A DNA stretch of 6,750 nt from an uncultured Eubacteriales bacterium (GTDB lineage: Bacteria; Bacillota; Clostridia; Oscillospirales; CAG-272). The notes under the pieces were generated by a model. It made no database searches. It had not been told where the DNA came from and worked only from the letters and a program-made list of their open reading frames with translations. The translations under genes were made by a program, and so were the position numbers. Within the stretch, counting starts at the first letter, position 1. Every line of letters begins with the position of its first letter. Location of the stretch: the NCBI GenBank assembly GCA_900321265.1, contig ONVJ01000070.1, positions 1 through 6,750 of the forward strand, read 5' to 3'. Shown piece by piece: positions 1-5,650 of the stretch.

Positions 1-29
1 AAACATCATTTTTTCGAGCATTTTAGAGC

Positions 30-52
30 AAAAACGGCAGGGTAACCTGCCG
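30..52 (-). terminator. Intrinsic terminator-like hairpin, leftward
   Basis: Perfect 7-bp stem (CGGCAGG at 35-41 with CCTGCCG at 46-52) closed by a GTAA tetraloop. On the minus strand the stem is followed directly by five T residues (34-30). This is the form of a rho-independent terminator for leftward transcripts, so it could act as a backup stop behind the pseudouridine synthase or belong to a gene beyond the left edge. It is seen in sequence only. Confidence 0.55.
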
Positions 53-67
53 AGAAAAACGTCGCAG

Positions 68-106
68 GGTTGTAAAAAAACTCGCCAAGCGAGTTTTTTT
101 ACAACC
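68..106. terminator. Long palindromic bidirectional terminator
   Basis: A perfect inverted repeat: 68-85 pairs with 89-106 (18 bp) around a 3-nt CAA loop. Its core is A7-CTCGC-CAA-GCGAG-T7, so a GC hairpin has a T tract on its 3' side whichever strand is read. That is the classic form of a bidirectional intrinsic terminator. It lies downstream of the leftward pseudouridine synthase and probably ends that transcript. It would also stop any rightward transcript entering from the left edge. Confidence 0.75.
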
Positions 107-158
107 TCTTGAAAGTCACGGAGCTGTAAAACCGCCCGACCTTTTTCCGCCTGTTTTC

Positions 159-202
159 AAAGCCCGCCCCCGGTTTTCCGCGGACGCGGGCTTTCTTTTT
201 TT
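159..202 (+). terminator. Intrinsic terminator-like hairpin, rightward
   Basis: A 9-bp stem, AAAGCCCGC (159-167) with GCGGGCTTT (186-194), has an 18-nt loop and is followed by C and seven T residues (196-202). The T tract is on the plus-strand side, so it fits rightward transcription best, yet no rightward gene is visible to its left in the window. Read leftward, the stem is followed only by TTT that is part of the stem, a weaker stop for the pseudouridine synthase. Confidence 0.5.
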
Positions 203-245
203 ATCTTTTTTTATCTTTTTTCACCCGAATCTTTTTCACCCGAAA
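195..245. repeat. Short tandem repeats at the 3' end of the pseudouridine synthase gene
   Basis: Two perfect 10-nt units CTTTTTTTAT (195-204, 205-214) are followed by two near-identical 15-16-nt units, CTTTTTTCACCCGAAT (215-230) and CTTTTTCACCCGAAA (231-245). The second pair duplicates the last codons and the stop of the leftward gene, so a second TGA lies in frame 15 nt after the first. It looks like replication slippage in A/T homopolymers. Confidence 0.7.
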
Positions 246-940
246 AGGTCCCAGGGACTGCCCTCGGGCATTTCCGCGGTGAATGAAAGCATATTTCCCT
301 CCCGGTCGGGGAAGGAGAGCGAGCAGGAGAGCAGCGCCGTCGGGCAGGACAGCTTCGATCCGTATCTGCGGTCGCCGGCAAGCGGCATCCCTCTCGAGGC
401 GAACTGCACCCTGATCTGATGCGTCCTGCCGGTGTGAAGTCTGACCTTCACGAGCGACAGCTGCCTTCCCGACGCGGGATCGGCCGCGCTGCGCAGAACT
501 TCGTAGGACAGCGCCGCCTCCTTCACTCCCTTTCTTTCGGAAGCGACGACGAAGGAGCGGTTCTGCCGCCTGTCGAAAAAGAGCAGGTCGCGCATCTCCC
601 CCTCCGGCGGATCGGGAAGGCCTTCGACTGCGCAGAGATATTCCTTTGAAAAGCCGGATCTTCCGGCGATCAGCGCAGACAGCCTCGCGGCCTCGGCCCG
701 GTCGGTCGCGAAGACCATGAGGCCCGACGTTTCCCTGTCGAGCCTGTGGACGGGAAAGACCGGACATCCGAGCTTTTCCTCCAGCATCCCGACCATACTC
801 CGCTCATCTCCCGGGGAGCTCTCAGAAAGAAGACCGGCGGGCTTCATACAGACGACGAATCCCTCTCCCGAAAAGAGTATCGCCGGACCCGGGGCAGCTT
901 CCTGAGGCTCCCGGCCTGTTTTATTATCTGTTTCAGTCAC
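236..940 (-). CDS. RluA-family RNA pseudouridine synthase
   Basis: Converts specific uridines in structured RNA (rRNA or tRNA) to pseudouridine in the cytoplasm. The 234-residue protein has the family signature HRLDRETSGLMVFA at about 66-79, with the catalytic aspartate at D69. It also has the conserved KEYLCAVEG stretch (99-107) and the GRTHQIRVQF block (171-180). There is no N-terminal S4 RNA-binding domain, as in the shorter RluA/TruC-like members, so the exact target uridine cannot be named. I chose the GTG at 940 because AAGGAAGG lies about 11 nt upstream and the protein starts near the expected point of the catalytic domain. A TTG at 979 would add 13 residues but has no ribosome binding site. 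The start overlaps the stop of the upstream transporter gene by 8 nt, which suggests translational coupling. Family assignment is firm; substrate is unknown. Confidence 0.93.
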   Translation of the reverse strand: MTETDNKTGREPQEAAPGPAILFSGEGFVVCMKPAGLLSESSPGDERSMVGMLEEKLGCPVFPVHRLDRETSGLMVFATDRAEAARLSALIAGRSGFSKEYLCAVEGLPDPPEGEMRDLLFFDRRQNRSFVVASERKGVKEAALSYEVLRSAADPASGRQLSLVKVRLHTGRTHQIRVQFASRGMPLAGDRRYGSKLSCPTALLSCSLSFPDREGNMLSFTAEMPEGSPWDLFG

Positions 941-2255
941 TGCCCTTCGCGCCTTCCTTTCCGTTCGCAGGTTTTTCAAGATCGCGCTGGCGGCCGATAA
1001 CGAGAGAGTTGTAGGCGATGCAGGCGACCGTCATCAGGAAGGCGAGAACTCCCAGGACCTGCTGGCCGTAAACGCTGATCCCGAAAAGGCGGTTCCCGTT
1101 CTCCTGCACGACCGAGAGTATACGGCCCGCGAGAAGCGACATCAGAAATCCGGCGATCCCGCTCAGGCCTTTTTTGATCGCCAGCGCCTCAGTGATGAAC
1201 CGTGGATCGGTATAGCTGTAGGTCATATAGAGAAAATTCGAGTGAGTCCCCGCCATGCTGACGTTGTAGCAGACGGTGAAGACGACGACCATGAAGCGGG
1301 TGTCGGGAGTCGTGAAGGCCAGGGCGAGAAAGCCCGCCGCCGCCACCGCAAAGCCGACGCTCGCGCTCTTCGAGTAGGAAGTCCGGTCGGACAGCCTTCC
1401 GAAGGGCAGCGAGAGCGCCATCCTCGCCATCTGAGCCGCGATATTGACGATCTCGATCGCCGTCACCGTCATCGCGAGCTCATTTAGCTTGTAGGTGCCT
1501 ACGAATCCCGCAGCCGAGTACATCGCGCCTCTCCAGAGGCTCTCGAGGATCACCGTCGATCTGTACTCCTTCTTTCCGAGAGTGTTCCGCATGATGTCGG
1601 CGAAGGTCGCGCGGCCGGACGTCTGCGCGGGACAGTCGGCGGTCTTCTCCTTTTCCATAAGAAGAAGACTGCACAGATCGGCTGCGGAAAAGACGCAGCA
1701 GGAGACCGCGCAGAAGATGAAGGCCGCCCTGACGTTGCCCGCCTCGGTGTATCTGTCGATCGCGATACCGGCGGCGATCTGGATCCCGACGCCGGAGATG
1801 AGCGAGGTCATGTCTCTGACCGCCCCGTACTTGCCTCGGCGGGAAGGCTCGACGAAGGAAGTCCCCCACCTGAATATGATCGCGTTTACGAAATAGTTGC
1901 CGAAATAGGCAACGACGATCAGCGCGACGGCCGTTACACGGCCGACCCGGCCGCCGACCGGCAGGAGCGGCACGAGAAAGAGCGCCGCGAAGGCGAACTG
2001 GCCGACGGTATGAAATATGATCCCGAAGACCTTCGTGTTCGTGATCCGCCTGACGACCGGCACGGTCAGCAGCTGAAAAAGAAAGGCCAGCGAGACGAGC
2101 GACGAGACTATGCCTATAGACGAGTCGCTCATCCCGAGGTTGCCGAGCAGCAGCGACAGGATCGAGTCGGACACCATCAGAGCGACGAAATACTCAAAGG
2201 TGCATTCGGCTATGTAGGACCATCTCGTCCGTTTGTATTCGGGTGAATCGTACAT
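933..2255 (-). CDS. MFS-type membrane transporter
   Basis: A 440-residue, strongly hydrophobic protein of the size and pattern of a 12-helix major facilitator superfamily transporter in the cytoplasmic membrane. Helices are separated by short charged loops, and a longer hydrophilic central loop (about 200-232, rich in K/E/R) splits two six-helix halves. The loop between helices 8 and 9 carries a motif-A-like GRLSDR (G286, D290, R291). The first-half equivalent (VPVVRRITNTK, 65-75) is degenerate. A conserved-looking EPSRRGKYGAVRD segment follows about helix 4 (136-148). The start is the ATG at 2255, with GGGGA about 11 nt upstream. A GTG at 2264 would sit almost on that site. It forms a leftward unit with the pseudouridine synthase gene and is divergent from the oxidoreductase gene. 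The substrate cannot be told from the sequence; a sugar, sugar acid or drug are all possible. Confidence 0.85.
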   Translation of the reverse strand: MYDSPEYKRTRWSYIAECTFEYFVALMVSDSILSLLLGNLGMSDSSIGIVSSLVSLAFLFQLLTVPVVRRITNTKVFGIIFHTVGQFAFAALFLVPLLPVGGRVGRVTAVALIVVAYFGNYFVNAIIFRWGTSFVEPSRRGKYGAVRDMTSLISGVGIQIAAGIAIDRYTEAGNVRAAFIFCAVSCCVFSAADLCSLLLMEKEKTADCPAQTSGRATFADIMRNTLGKKEYRSTVILESLWRGAMYSAAGFVGTYKLNELAMTVTAIEIVNIAAQMARMALSLPFGRLSDRTSYSKSASVGFAVAAAGFLALAFTTPDTRFMVVVFTVCYNVSMAGTHSNFLYMTYSYTDPRFITEALAIKKGLSGIAGFLMSLLAGRILSVVQENGNRLFGISVYGQQVLGVLAFLMTVACIAYNSLVIGRQRDLEKPANGKEGAKGSD

Positions 2256-2319
2256 TAGACACACTTCCCCGCCCGCGGCATTTTTACAGTCTGTTTCGGT
2301 GGTTTGGCCGCCGCGGCGC

Positions 2320-2347
2320 TTGACAGTTTATTAAAAAATGATATAAT
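2320..2347 (+). promoter_or_regulatory. Sigma-A promoter of the Gfo/Idh/MocA gene
   Basis: Consensus TTGACA (2320-2325), a 16-nt spacer and consensus TATAAT (2342-2347). Transcription should start near 2354. Both boxes match the housekeeping sigma consensus perfectly and lie in an AT-rich patch within otherwise GC-rich DNA. The promoter lies 158 nt upstream of the chosen start codon, which leaves an untranslated leader of about 150 nt. Confidence 0.85.
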
Positions 2348-2417
2348 TATATGCGTCAGAGAAAAACAGACCGCTTATTTTCCCCGACGGGACCGGCGCG
2401 AAGATCATACCGATCGT

Positions 2418-2450
2418 CAGACCTCTCCCGCGGAAGCGGGATCTGTTTTT
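2418..2450 (+). terminator. Attenuator-like hairpin within the leader
   Basis: A 6-bp stem TCCCGC (2426-2431) with GCGGGA (2436-2441) is closed by a GGAA (GNRA) tetraloop. It is extended by CAGA (2418-2421) pairing with TCTG (2442-2445) across a 4-nt bulge, and followed at once by five T residues (2446-2450). A competing fold pairs CTGTT (2443-2447) with AACAG (2459-2463), which would break the outer stem. Position between promoter and gene suggests premature termination control. Confidence 0.4.
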
Positions 2451-2490
2451 CCCGGAGGAACAGAAAAATCTCATCAGCCGCGACGCGGCG

Positions 2491-2499
2491 GAAGGAAGG
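2491..2499 (+). promoter_or_regulatory. Ribosome binding site that fixes the oxidoreductase start
   Basis: GAAGGAAGG lies 5 nt upstream of the ATG at 2505. The open frame extends upstream to 2304, but that extension covers the promoter itself and encodes a low-hydrophobicity, arginine-rich tract unlike the family, so 2505 is the real start. Confidence 0.8.
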
Positions 2500-2504
2500 C
2501 AGAA

Positions 2505-3683
2505 ATGAAACGCAAGATCAGGATAGGTGTTTTCGGATGCCGAAGAGGAAGGACCTACATCAAGACGGTATACAAAGGCGGACTTGACTCCGACATGCGT
2601 ATCACCGCACTCTGCGACGCCAACGAAGACAAACTGAAGGAGGCGGCGGCCCTCTGCCCTTCCGGCAGATACGCGCCGAAGCTCTTTACCGACGCCGGCG
2701 AATTTCTGAAGTCGGGTCTGTTTGACGCCGTCATCCTCTGCAACTTCTTCAACGAGCACGCGAAATACGCCTGTCTCTTCCTTGAAGCCGGCATATCGGT
2801 GCTCAGCGAGACTATGGCCGCGGCGACGATGGCCGACGCCGTCGCCCTCTGCCGCGCCGCCCGGAAGAGCAAAGCCGTCTATATGATGGCCGAGAACTAC
2901 CCCTTCTTCAGGAGCAACTTCGAGCTGAAGCGACTCTACGAGGGAGGGACTCTCGGAAAGCTGATATTCGCAGAGGGCGAATACGTCCACCCCATGTCGC
3001 CCGATGAGAACGCGGGCATCTCGAAGGCCGGGCCCGACGGAAACTACCACTGGAGGAAATATCTGCCGGTGACCTACTACAGCTCGCACTCGCTCGCTCC
3101 TCTCATCTTCATCACCGGCGAGATGCCGAAGCGCGTCGTCGCCATGGCGGCGCTCGACGATCCCGCCCATGCCGCCGAATACGGCAGGCTGCGTCCGGAG
3201 GCCGCCGGAGTGATGCTCGTCACGACAGAGAGCGGCGCCGTCATGCGTGTAAACGGCTCCTCCTACATGGGCCCGAAGGGCAACTGGTACCGTCTCTCCT
3301 GCGTCAACGGCGGCGCCGAGACGGTCAGAGGACATCTGGGAAGCGTCAGAGTCGCCTACAACAGCTGGGCGGTCCCCGACGGAGCCGAGAAGGAATCGGT
3401 CTACGAGACCGTCTGGGCGGAGGACGGCGAGGCCGCCGAAAGGTGCGGTCACAACGGAGGCGACTACTGGGTGATGAAGTATTTCGGCGAGGCGCTGAGG
3501 GGAAAGCGAGCCCCCTTCCCCGACGTCTTTACCGCCTGCGCGATGTCGGCAGTCGCGATACTGGGATTTCGGTCGGTGATGAACGGGAACTACCCCTACG
3601 ACATCCCCGACTTCCGGTCGGAGGAGGATCTGAAGAAATGGGAGCAGGACAGGCTGTCGCCCTTCCCTCCCGCCAGCATCTGA
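2505..3683 (+). CDS. Gfo/Idh/MocA-family oxidoreductase with atypical active-site motifs
   Basis: Members of this family use NAD(P) to oxidise or reduce sugars, inositols and related compounds in the cytoplasm. The 392-residue protein opens with a Rossmann-type strand and turn, KIRIGVFGCRRGR (4-16), then LCDANEDKLKEAAALC (36-51), the usual end of beta-strand 2. The VILCNFFNEHAKYACLFLEAGISVL stretch (76-100) matches the canonical site before the EKP motif. Two things are odd. The middle glycine of GxGxxG is arginine (R13). The EKPMA motif reads SETMA (101-105), so the usual catalytic lysine appears to be glutamate (E102). A histidine in YYSSHSL (H195) sits where the family's active-site histidine is expected, but the usual aspartates around it are missing. 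It may be a divergent clade with altered chemistry or a non-catalytic homologue. It has its own promoter and leader. Family is likely; reaction is unknown. Confidence 0.85.
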   Translation: MKRKIRIGVFGCRRGRTYIKTVYKGGLDSDMRITALCDANEDKLKEAAALCPSGRYAPKLFTDAGEFLKSGLFDAVILCNFFNEHAKYACLFLEAGISVLSETMAAATMADAVALCRAARKSKAVYMMAENYPFFRSNFELKRLYEGGTLGKLIFAEGEYVHPMSPDENAGISKAGPDGNYHWRKYLPVTYYSSHSLAPLIFITGEMPKRVVAMAALDDPAHAAEYGRLRPEAAGVMLVTTESGAVMRVNGSSYMGPKGNWYRLSCVNGGAETVRGHLGSVRVAYNSWAVPDGAEKESVYETVWAEDGEAAERCGHNGGDYWVMKYFGEALRGKRAPFPDVFTACAMSAVAILGFRSVMNGNYPYDIPDFRSEEDLKKWEQDRLSPFPPASI

Positions 3684-3708
3684 ATATCTGAAAAATTATA
3701 AAAAAATC

Positions 3709-3737
3709 TTGATTGACCGGCAGAAATATTGTATAAT
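3709..3737 (+). promoter_or_regulatory. Sigma-A promoter of the solute-binding protein gene
   Basis: TTGATT (3709-3714), a 17-nt spacer and consensus TATAAT (3732-3737), in the 97-nt gap after the oxidoreductase gene. The predicted start of transcription is near 3744. No hairpin terminator is visible between the two genes, so some read-through from the upstream gene is possible. Confidence 0.75.
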
Positions 3738-3744
3738 TAGTTTA

Positions 3745-3759
3745 TTGATACCGCATCAA
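3745..3759. promoter_or_regulatory. Possible operator at the transcription start of the solute-binding protein gene
   Basis: An imperfect inverted repeat TTGATACCGCATCAA (6 of 7 positions symmetric about C3752) lies just downstream of the -10 box, where a repressor would block transcription. It is short and no regulator gene is in the window, so this is a weak candidate. Confidence 0.25.
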
Positions 3760-3769
3760 AATTATTAAC

Positions 3770-3774
3770 GAGGT
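3770..3774 (+). promoter_or_regulatory. Ribosome binding site of the solute-binding protein gene
   Basis: GAGGT lies 6 nt upstream of the ATG at 3781, a good spacing. It confirms a start that directly precedes a lipoprotein signal peptide. Confidence 0.75.
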
Positions 3775-3780
3775 AACAAA

Positions 3781-5244
3781 ATGAAAAAAGCGTTGTGTTT
3801 TGTCCTGGCGCTGATCCTTGCCCTGTCCGTCGCCGCGTGCGCAGAAGGGACCCCCGCCGACACCGACAGCACGAATACGTCGGAAGCCGTTACCGCCGCA
3901 GCTACCGATACCGCCGCCGAGACCGAGCTCAAAGACGAGGTCCCCGACGCGGATTTCGGCGGGAAGGAATTCGTCATCCTTATGCAGGGAGACGAAGAGG
4001 ATATAAAGACACTCATGTGGTCCGAGACGGTGACCGGCGATTATCTCGAAGACGCCTTCTACAACCGTCAGAAGTATATCGAGGACCGTTTCAAGGTCAA
4101 GTTCGTAAAACCGATCGCCTATGAATTCTCGCAGGTCTCCTCTCTGCTCGGAGCGGATTTCAACTCGGGAGACGGAGCCTACTCACTGGTCATGAACCAG
4201 CTCTACCGTTCGAGTGCCGACGCCACCAAGGGCTGGTGCACCGACTGGAACGAGATCCCCTACGTCAAGCCTTCAAATCCCTGGTATAATTCGGCGATCC
4301 TCGAGTGCTCGATCGGGAACAAGCTCTATGTCCTGGTCAGCGACTTCTCTCTCAGCTATATCGGCCAGATCTGGATGCTGCTCCTGAACCGCGACATGGC
4401 GAACGATTACAACATTCCCGATCTTTACGCCGTCGCCAATGACGGCAGCTGGACAATCGACATGCTCTGCGAATACGCCGCTCTCGTATACGAAGACACC
4501 AACCGCAACGACAAGAGGGATCTCGGTGACAAATTCGGGTTCTACACTTCTTCGGCAGCGGGCTGCGAAGTCGCCGCGTGGCTCTACGCAATGGGCGGAG
4601 ACATCGGCGTTATCGGAGACAACGGGTTCGAGGTCACCCTCGGAAGCGAGAAGAACATAGATATCCTGACAAAGATCAGCGAGCTCGCGATCGGAAACGC
4701 CGGCTCCTTCAATTCGGGCAAACAGGGGTCGGATTACCGCCGCACCGTCTTCCCGTCTGGCAATTTCCTGTTCTCTACCGCTCAGATACGCGACGTCCTC
4801 TTCACCGAATTCCGCAATATGGATAACCAGTTCTCGGTCCTTCCGCTTCCCAAGCTCAACGCCGATCAGACAGAATACTATACCGTCTGCGACGGAGGCG
4901 CTTCGGTCCTCACGGTTCCCTACAACTGCTCCGACAAGACGATGGTCGGTTCTCTTGTGGAGGCGCTCTCCTGGTACAGCAGCAAGGAGATAGTTCCGCT
5001 CTATACCGGACTGGGACTTGAGAGCAGAGGCGTGAGAGACGCCGAAGGCGCGGCGATGATGAGAAAGATCATCGACTCGGTCCGCATCGATTTCGCCTAT
5101 ATGTACGACAACAGCCAGGGCTTCGTGATGCAGCTGCCGAAAATGATCGAAGCTCCGTCGACGGTCTCAAAGCTGGTGAGCGGGCTCACCAAGGCAAAGA
5201 AAGCCTATTACGACGGCATTATCGCGGCATATACAAGCGGCTGA
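3781..5244 (+). CDS. ABC-type extracellular solute-binding lipoprotein (family 1-like)
   Basis: A membrane-anchored outer-face protein that would capture a carbohydrate or oligosaccharide and hand it to an ABC permease. It is 487 residues long. The signal peptide MKKALCFVLALILALSVAAC has a lipobox VAAC with the lipidated cysteine at C20. A flexible T/A/D/S-rich linker (about 21-58) precedes the folded domain, which starts near FGGKEFVIL (59-67). An EF-hand-like calcium loop lies at 239-250 (D239, N241, N243, D247, D250), as in several family-1 sugar-binding proteins such as the alginate-binding AlgQ proteins. The VLPLPKLNADQTEYYTV segment (353-369) is also typical of the family. No permease or ATPase gene is adjacent: the next gene converges on it. 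Partners must be encoded elsewhere, or it is an orphan binding protein. Family is confident; ligand is unknown. Confidence 0.88.
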   Translation: MKKALCFVLALILALSVAACAEGTPADTDSTNTSEAVTAAATDTAAETELKDEVPDADFGGKEFVILMQGDEEDIKTLMWSETVTGDYLEDAFYNRQKYIEDRFKVKFVKPIAYEFSQVSSLLGADFNSGDGAYSLVMNQLYRSSADATKGWCTDWNEIPYVKPSNPWYNSAILECSIGNKLYVLVSDFSLSYIGQIWMLLLNRDMANDYNIPDLYAVANDGSWTIDMLCEYAALVYEDTNRNDKRDLGDKFGFYTSSAAGCEVAAWLYAMGGDIGVIGDNGFEVTLGSEKNIDILTKISELAIGNAGSFNSGKQGSDYRRTVFPSGNFLFSTAQIRDVLFTEFRNMDNQFSVLPLPKLNADQTEYYTVCDGGASVLTVPYNCSDKTMVGSLVEALSWYSSKEIVPLYTGLGLESRGVRDAEGAAMMRKIIDSVRIDFAYMYDNSQGFVMQLPKMIEAPSTVSKLVSGLTKAKKAYYDGIIAAYTSG

Positions 5245-5260
5245 CCGCCGCAAACACACC

Positions 5261-5305
5261 GGGGCTGTTAAAAAAGTCTGACTTTTTTAACAGCCCCGCT
5301 TTTTT
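5261..5305. terminator. Long palindromic terminator between convergent genes
   Basis: A perfect 17-bp stem (5261-5277 with 5281-5297) and a 3-nt loop, followed on the plus strand by GC and six T residues (5300-5305). It ends the solute-binding protein transcript 16 nt after its stop codon. The stem also holds A6/T6 tracts, so it may serve the leftward gene that stops at 5308. In build it resembles the hairpin at 68-106. Confidence 0.85.
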
Positions 5306-5307
5306 AA

Positions 5308-5631
5308 TCAGGCCTGTCCGGCAAGGGCGGCGAGGCCGTCGAAAAATCCGCTCCAGGCGTCAAGATTGAGAAATCCCGCGACAACGGCGATCCCGGCAAG
5401 GATGCCGATGACGATCCCGGCAATGCCGAAGATGAGCCCAAGCTTTGATTTCGTCCTGAATCCTCCGTCGCGCCGCCTCGCGCTGAAGGCGAGGATGATC
5501 GCCGCGATCGAAAACTCGGCGGTGACCCCGGCAAGGCCGATTATGCCGAATATCATCGAGATGAGCCCCAGGCGGGACTCCGACGGCGCTCTTTCGTAAT
5601 CGTAACCGTAATCGTTATCGTTACCGTTCAT
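5308..5631 (-). CDS. Small membrane protein, DUF4190-like
   Basis: A 107-residue protein of unknown function. The N-terminal tail (1-16) is hydrophilic and rich in N, D and Y. It is followed by hydrophobic segments at about 21-49 and 64-88, separated by a basic loop ARRRDGGFRTKSK (51-63). Each half begins with a matching S-(R/K)-L-G-L-I motif (19-24 and 62-67) and continues as glycine- and isoleucine-rich helix, so the protein looks like an internal duplication. This layout matches small DUF4190-type membrane proteins; I assign it by pattern only. A strong GGGAGG lies 9 nt before the ATG. It starts 19 nt after the stop of the dehydrogenase gene and its ribosome binding site lies in that gap, so the two are almost certainly co-transcribed. 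It ends beside the bidirectional terminator. Confidence 0.75.
   Translation of the reverse strand: MNGNDNDYGYDYERAPSESRLGLISMIFGIIGLAGVTAEFSIAAIILAFSARRRDGGFRTKSKLGLIFGIAGIVIGILAGIAVVAGFLNLDAWSGFFDGLAALAGQA
5593..5628 (-). repeat. Period-6 codon repeat encoding the N-terminal tail of the small membrane protein
   Basis: Eleven of the twelve codons after the start follow an alternating (A/T)AC-G(A/G)T pattern, giving N-G-N-D-N-D-Y-G-Y-D-Y and then E. This is an imperfect 6-nt tandem repeat that could vary in length by slippage while keeping frame. Confidence 0.55.
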
Positions 5632-5650
5632 ATAAACTCTCCTCCCTGCG

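Larger units (their letters stand above)
1..235. other. Gene-free left flank with clustered hairpins
   Basis: No convincing coding sequence lies here. Reading frames are short and broken by stops, although a plus-strand frame open from base 1 ends at TAA 43-45 and could be the tail of a gene outside the window. The stretch is filled by three stem-loops (30-52, 68-106, 159-202) and the tandem repeat at 195-245. Confidence 0.5.
2354..2504 (+). promoter_or_regulatory. Structured 5' leader of the oxidoreductase mRNA, no known riboswitch class recognised
   Basis: About 150 nt of non-coding leader lie between the promoter and the start codon. It contains a terminator-like hairpin (2418-2450), an overlapping alternative hairpin, and a 5-bp GCCGC/GCGGC stem-loop (2477-2489) that ends one base before the ribosome binding site. 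This arrangement allows control by attenuation or by masking of the ribosome binding site, but I match it to no known riboswitch or T-box. Regulation is inferred from folding potential alone. Confidence 0.35.

Noticed and set aside
201..767. Minus-strand open frame of 188 codons overlapping the pseudouridine synthase in another frame
   Set aside because: The translation is arginine-rich and low in hydrophobic residues, typical of an out-of-frame shadow. The other frame carries the full RluA signature.
1495..1896. Plus-strand open frame of 133 codons inside the transporter gene
   Set aside because: It is antisense to an intact membrane-protein gene, with no ribosome binding site and no recognisable domain.
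2354..2417. Known riboswitch aptamer (preQ1, fluoride, ZTP, T-box) in the leader
   Set aside because: None of the conserved core motifs of these classes can be recognised by eye, so no class was assigned.
2304..2504. N-terminal extension of the oxidoreductase by 67 codons
   Set aside because: It would place the start upstream of its own promoter, has no ribosome binding site and encodes sequence unlike the family. The ATG at 2505 has an excellent site.
2331..3452. Long open frame on the minus strand opposite the Gfo/Idh/MocA gene (373 codons)
   Set aside because: It is the antisense shadow of a GC-rich gene: the translation is biased to G, V, H, R and D, shows no family motif and overlaps a well-supported gene entirely.
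5593..5631. Possible CRISPR-like or regulatory repeat
   Set aside because: The periodicity is only 6 nt, lies inside a coding region and follows codon boundaries. There are no spacers.
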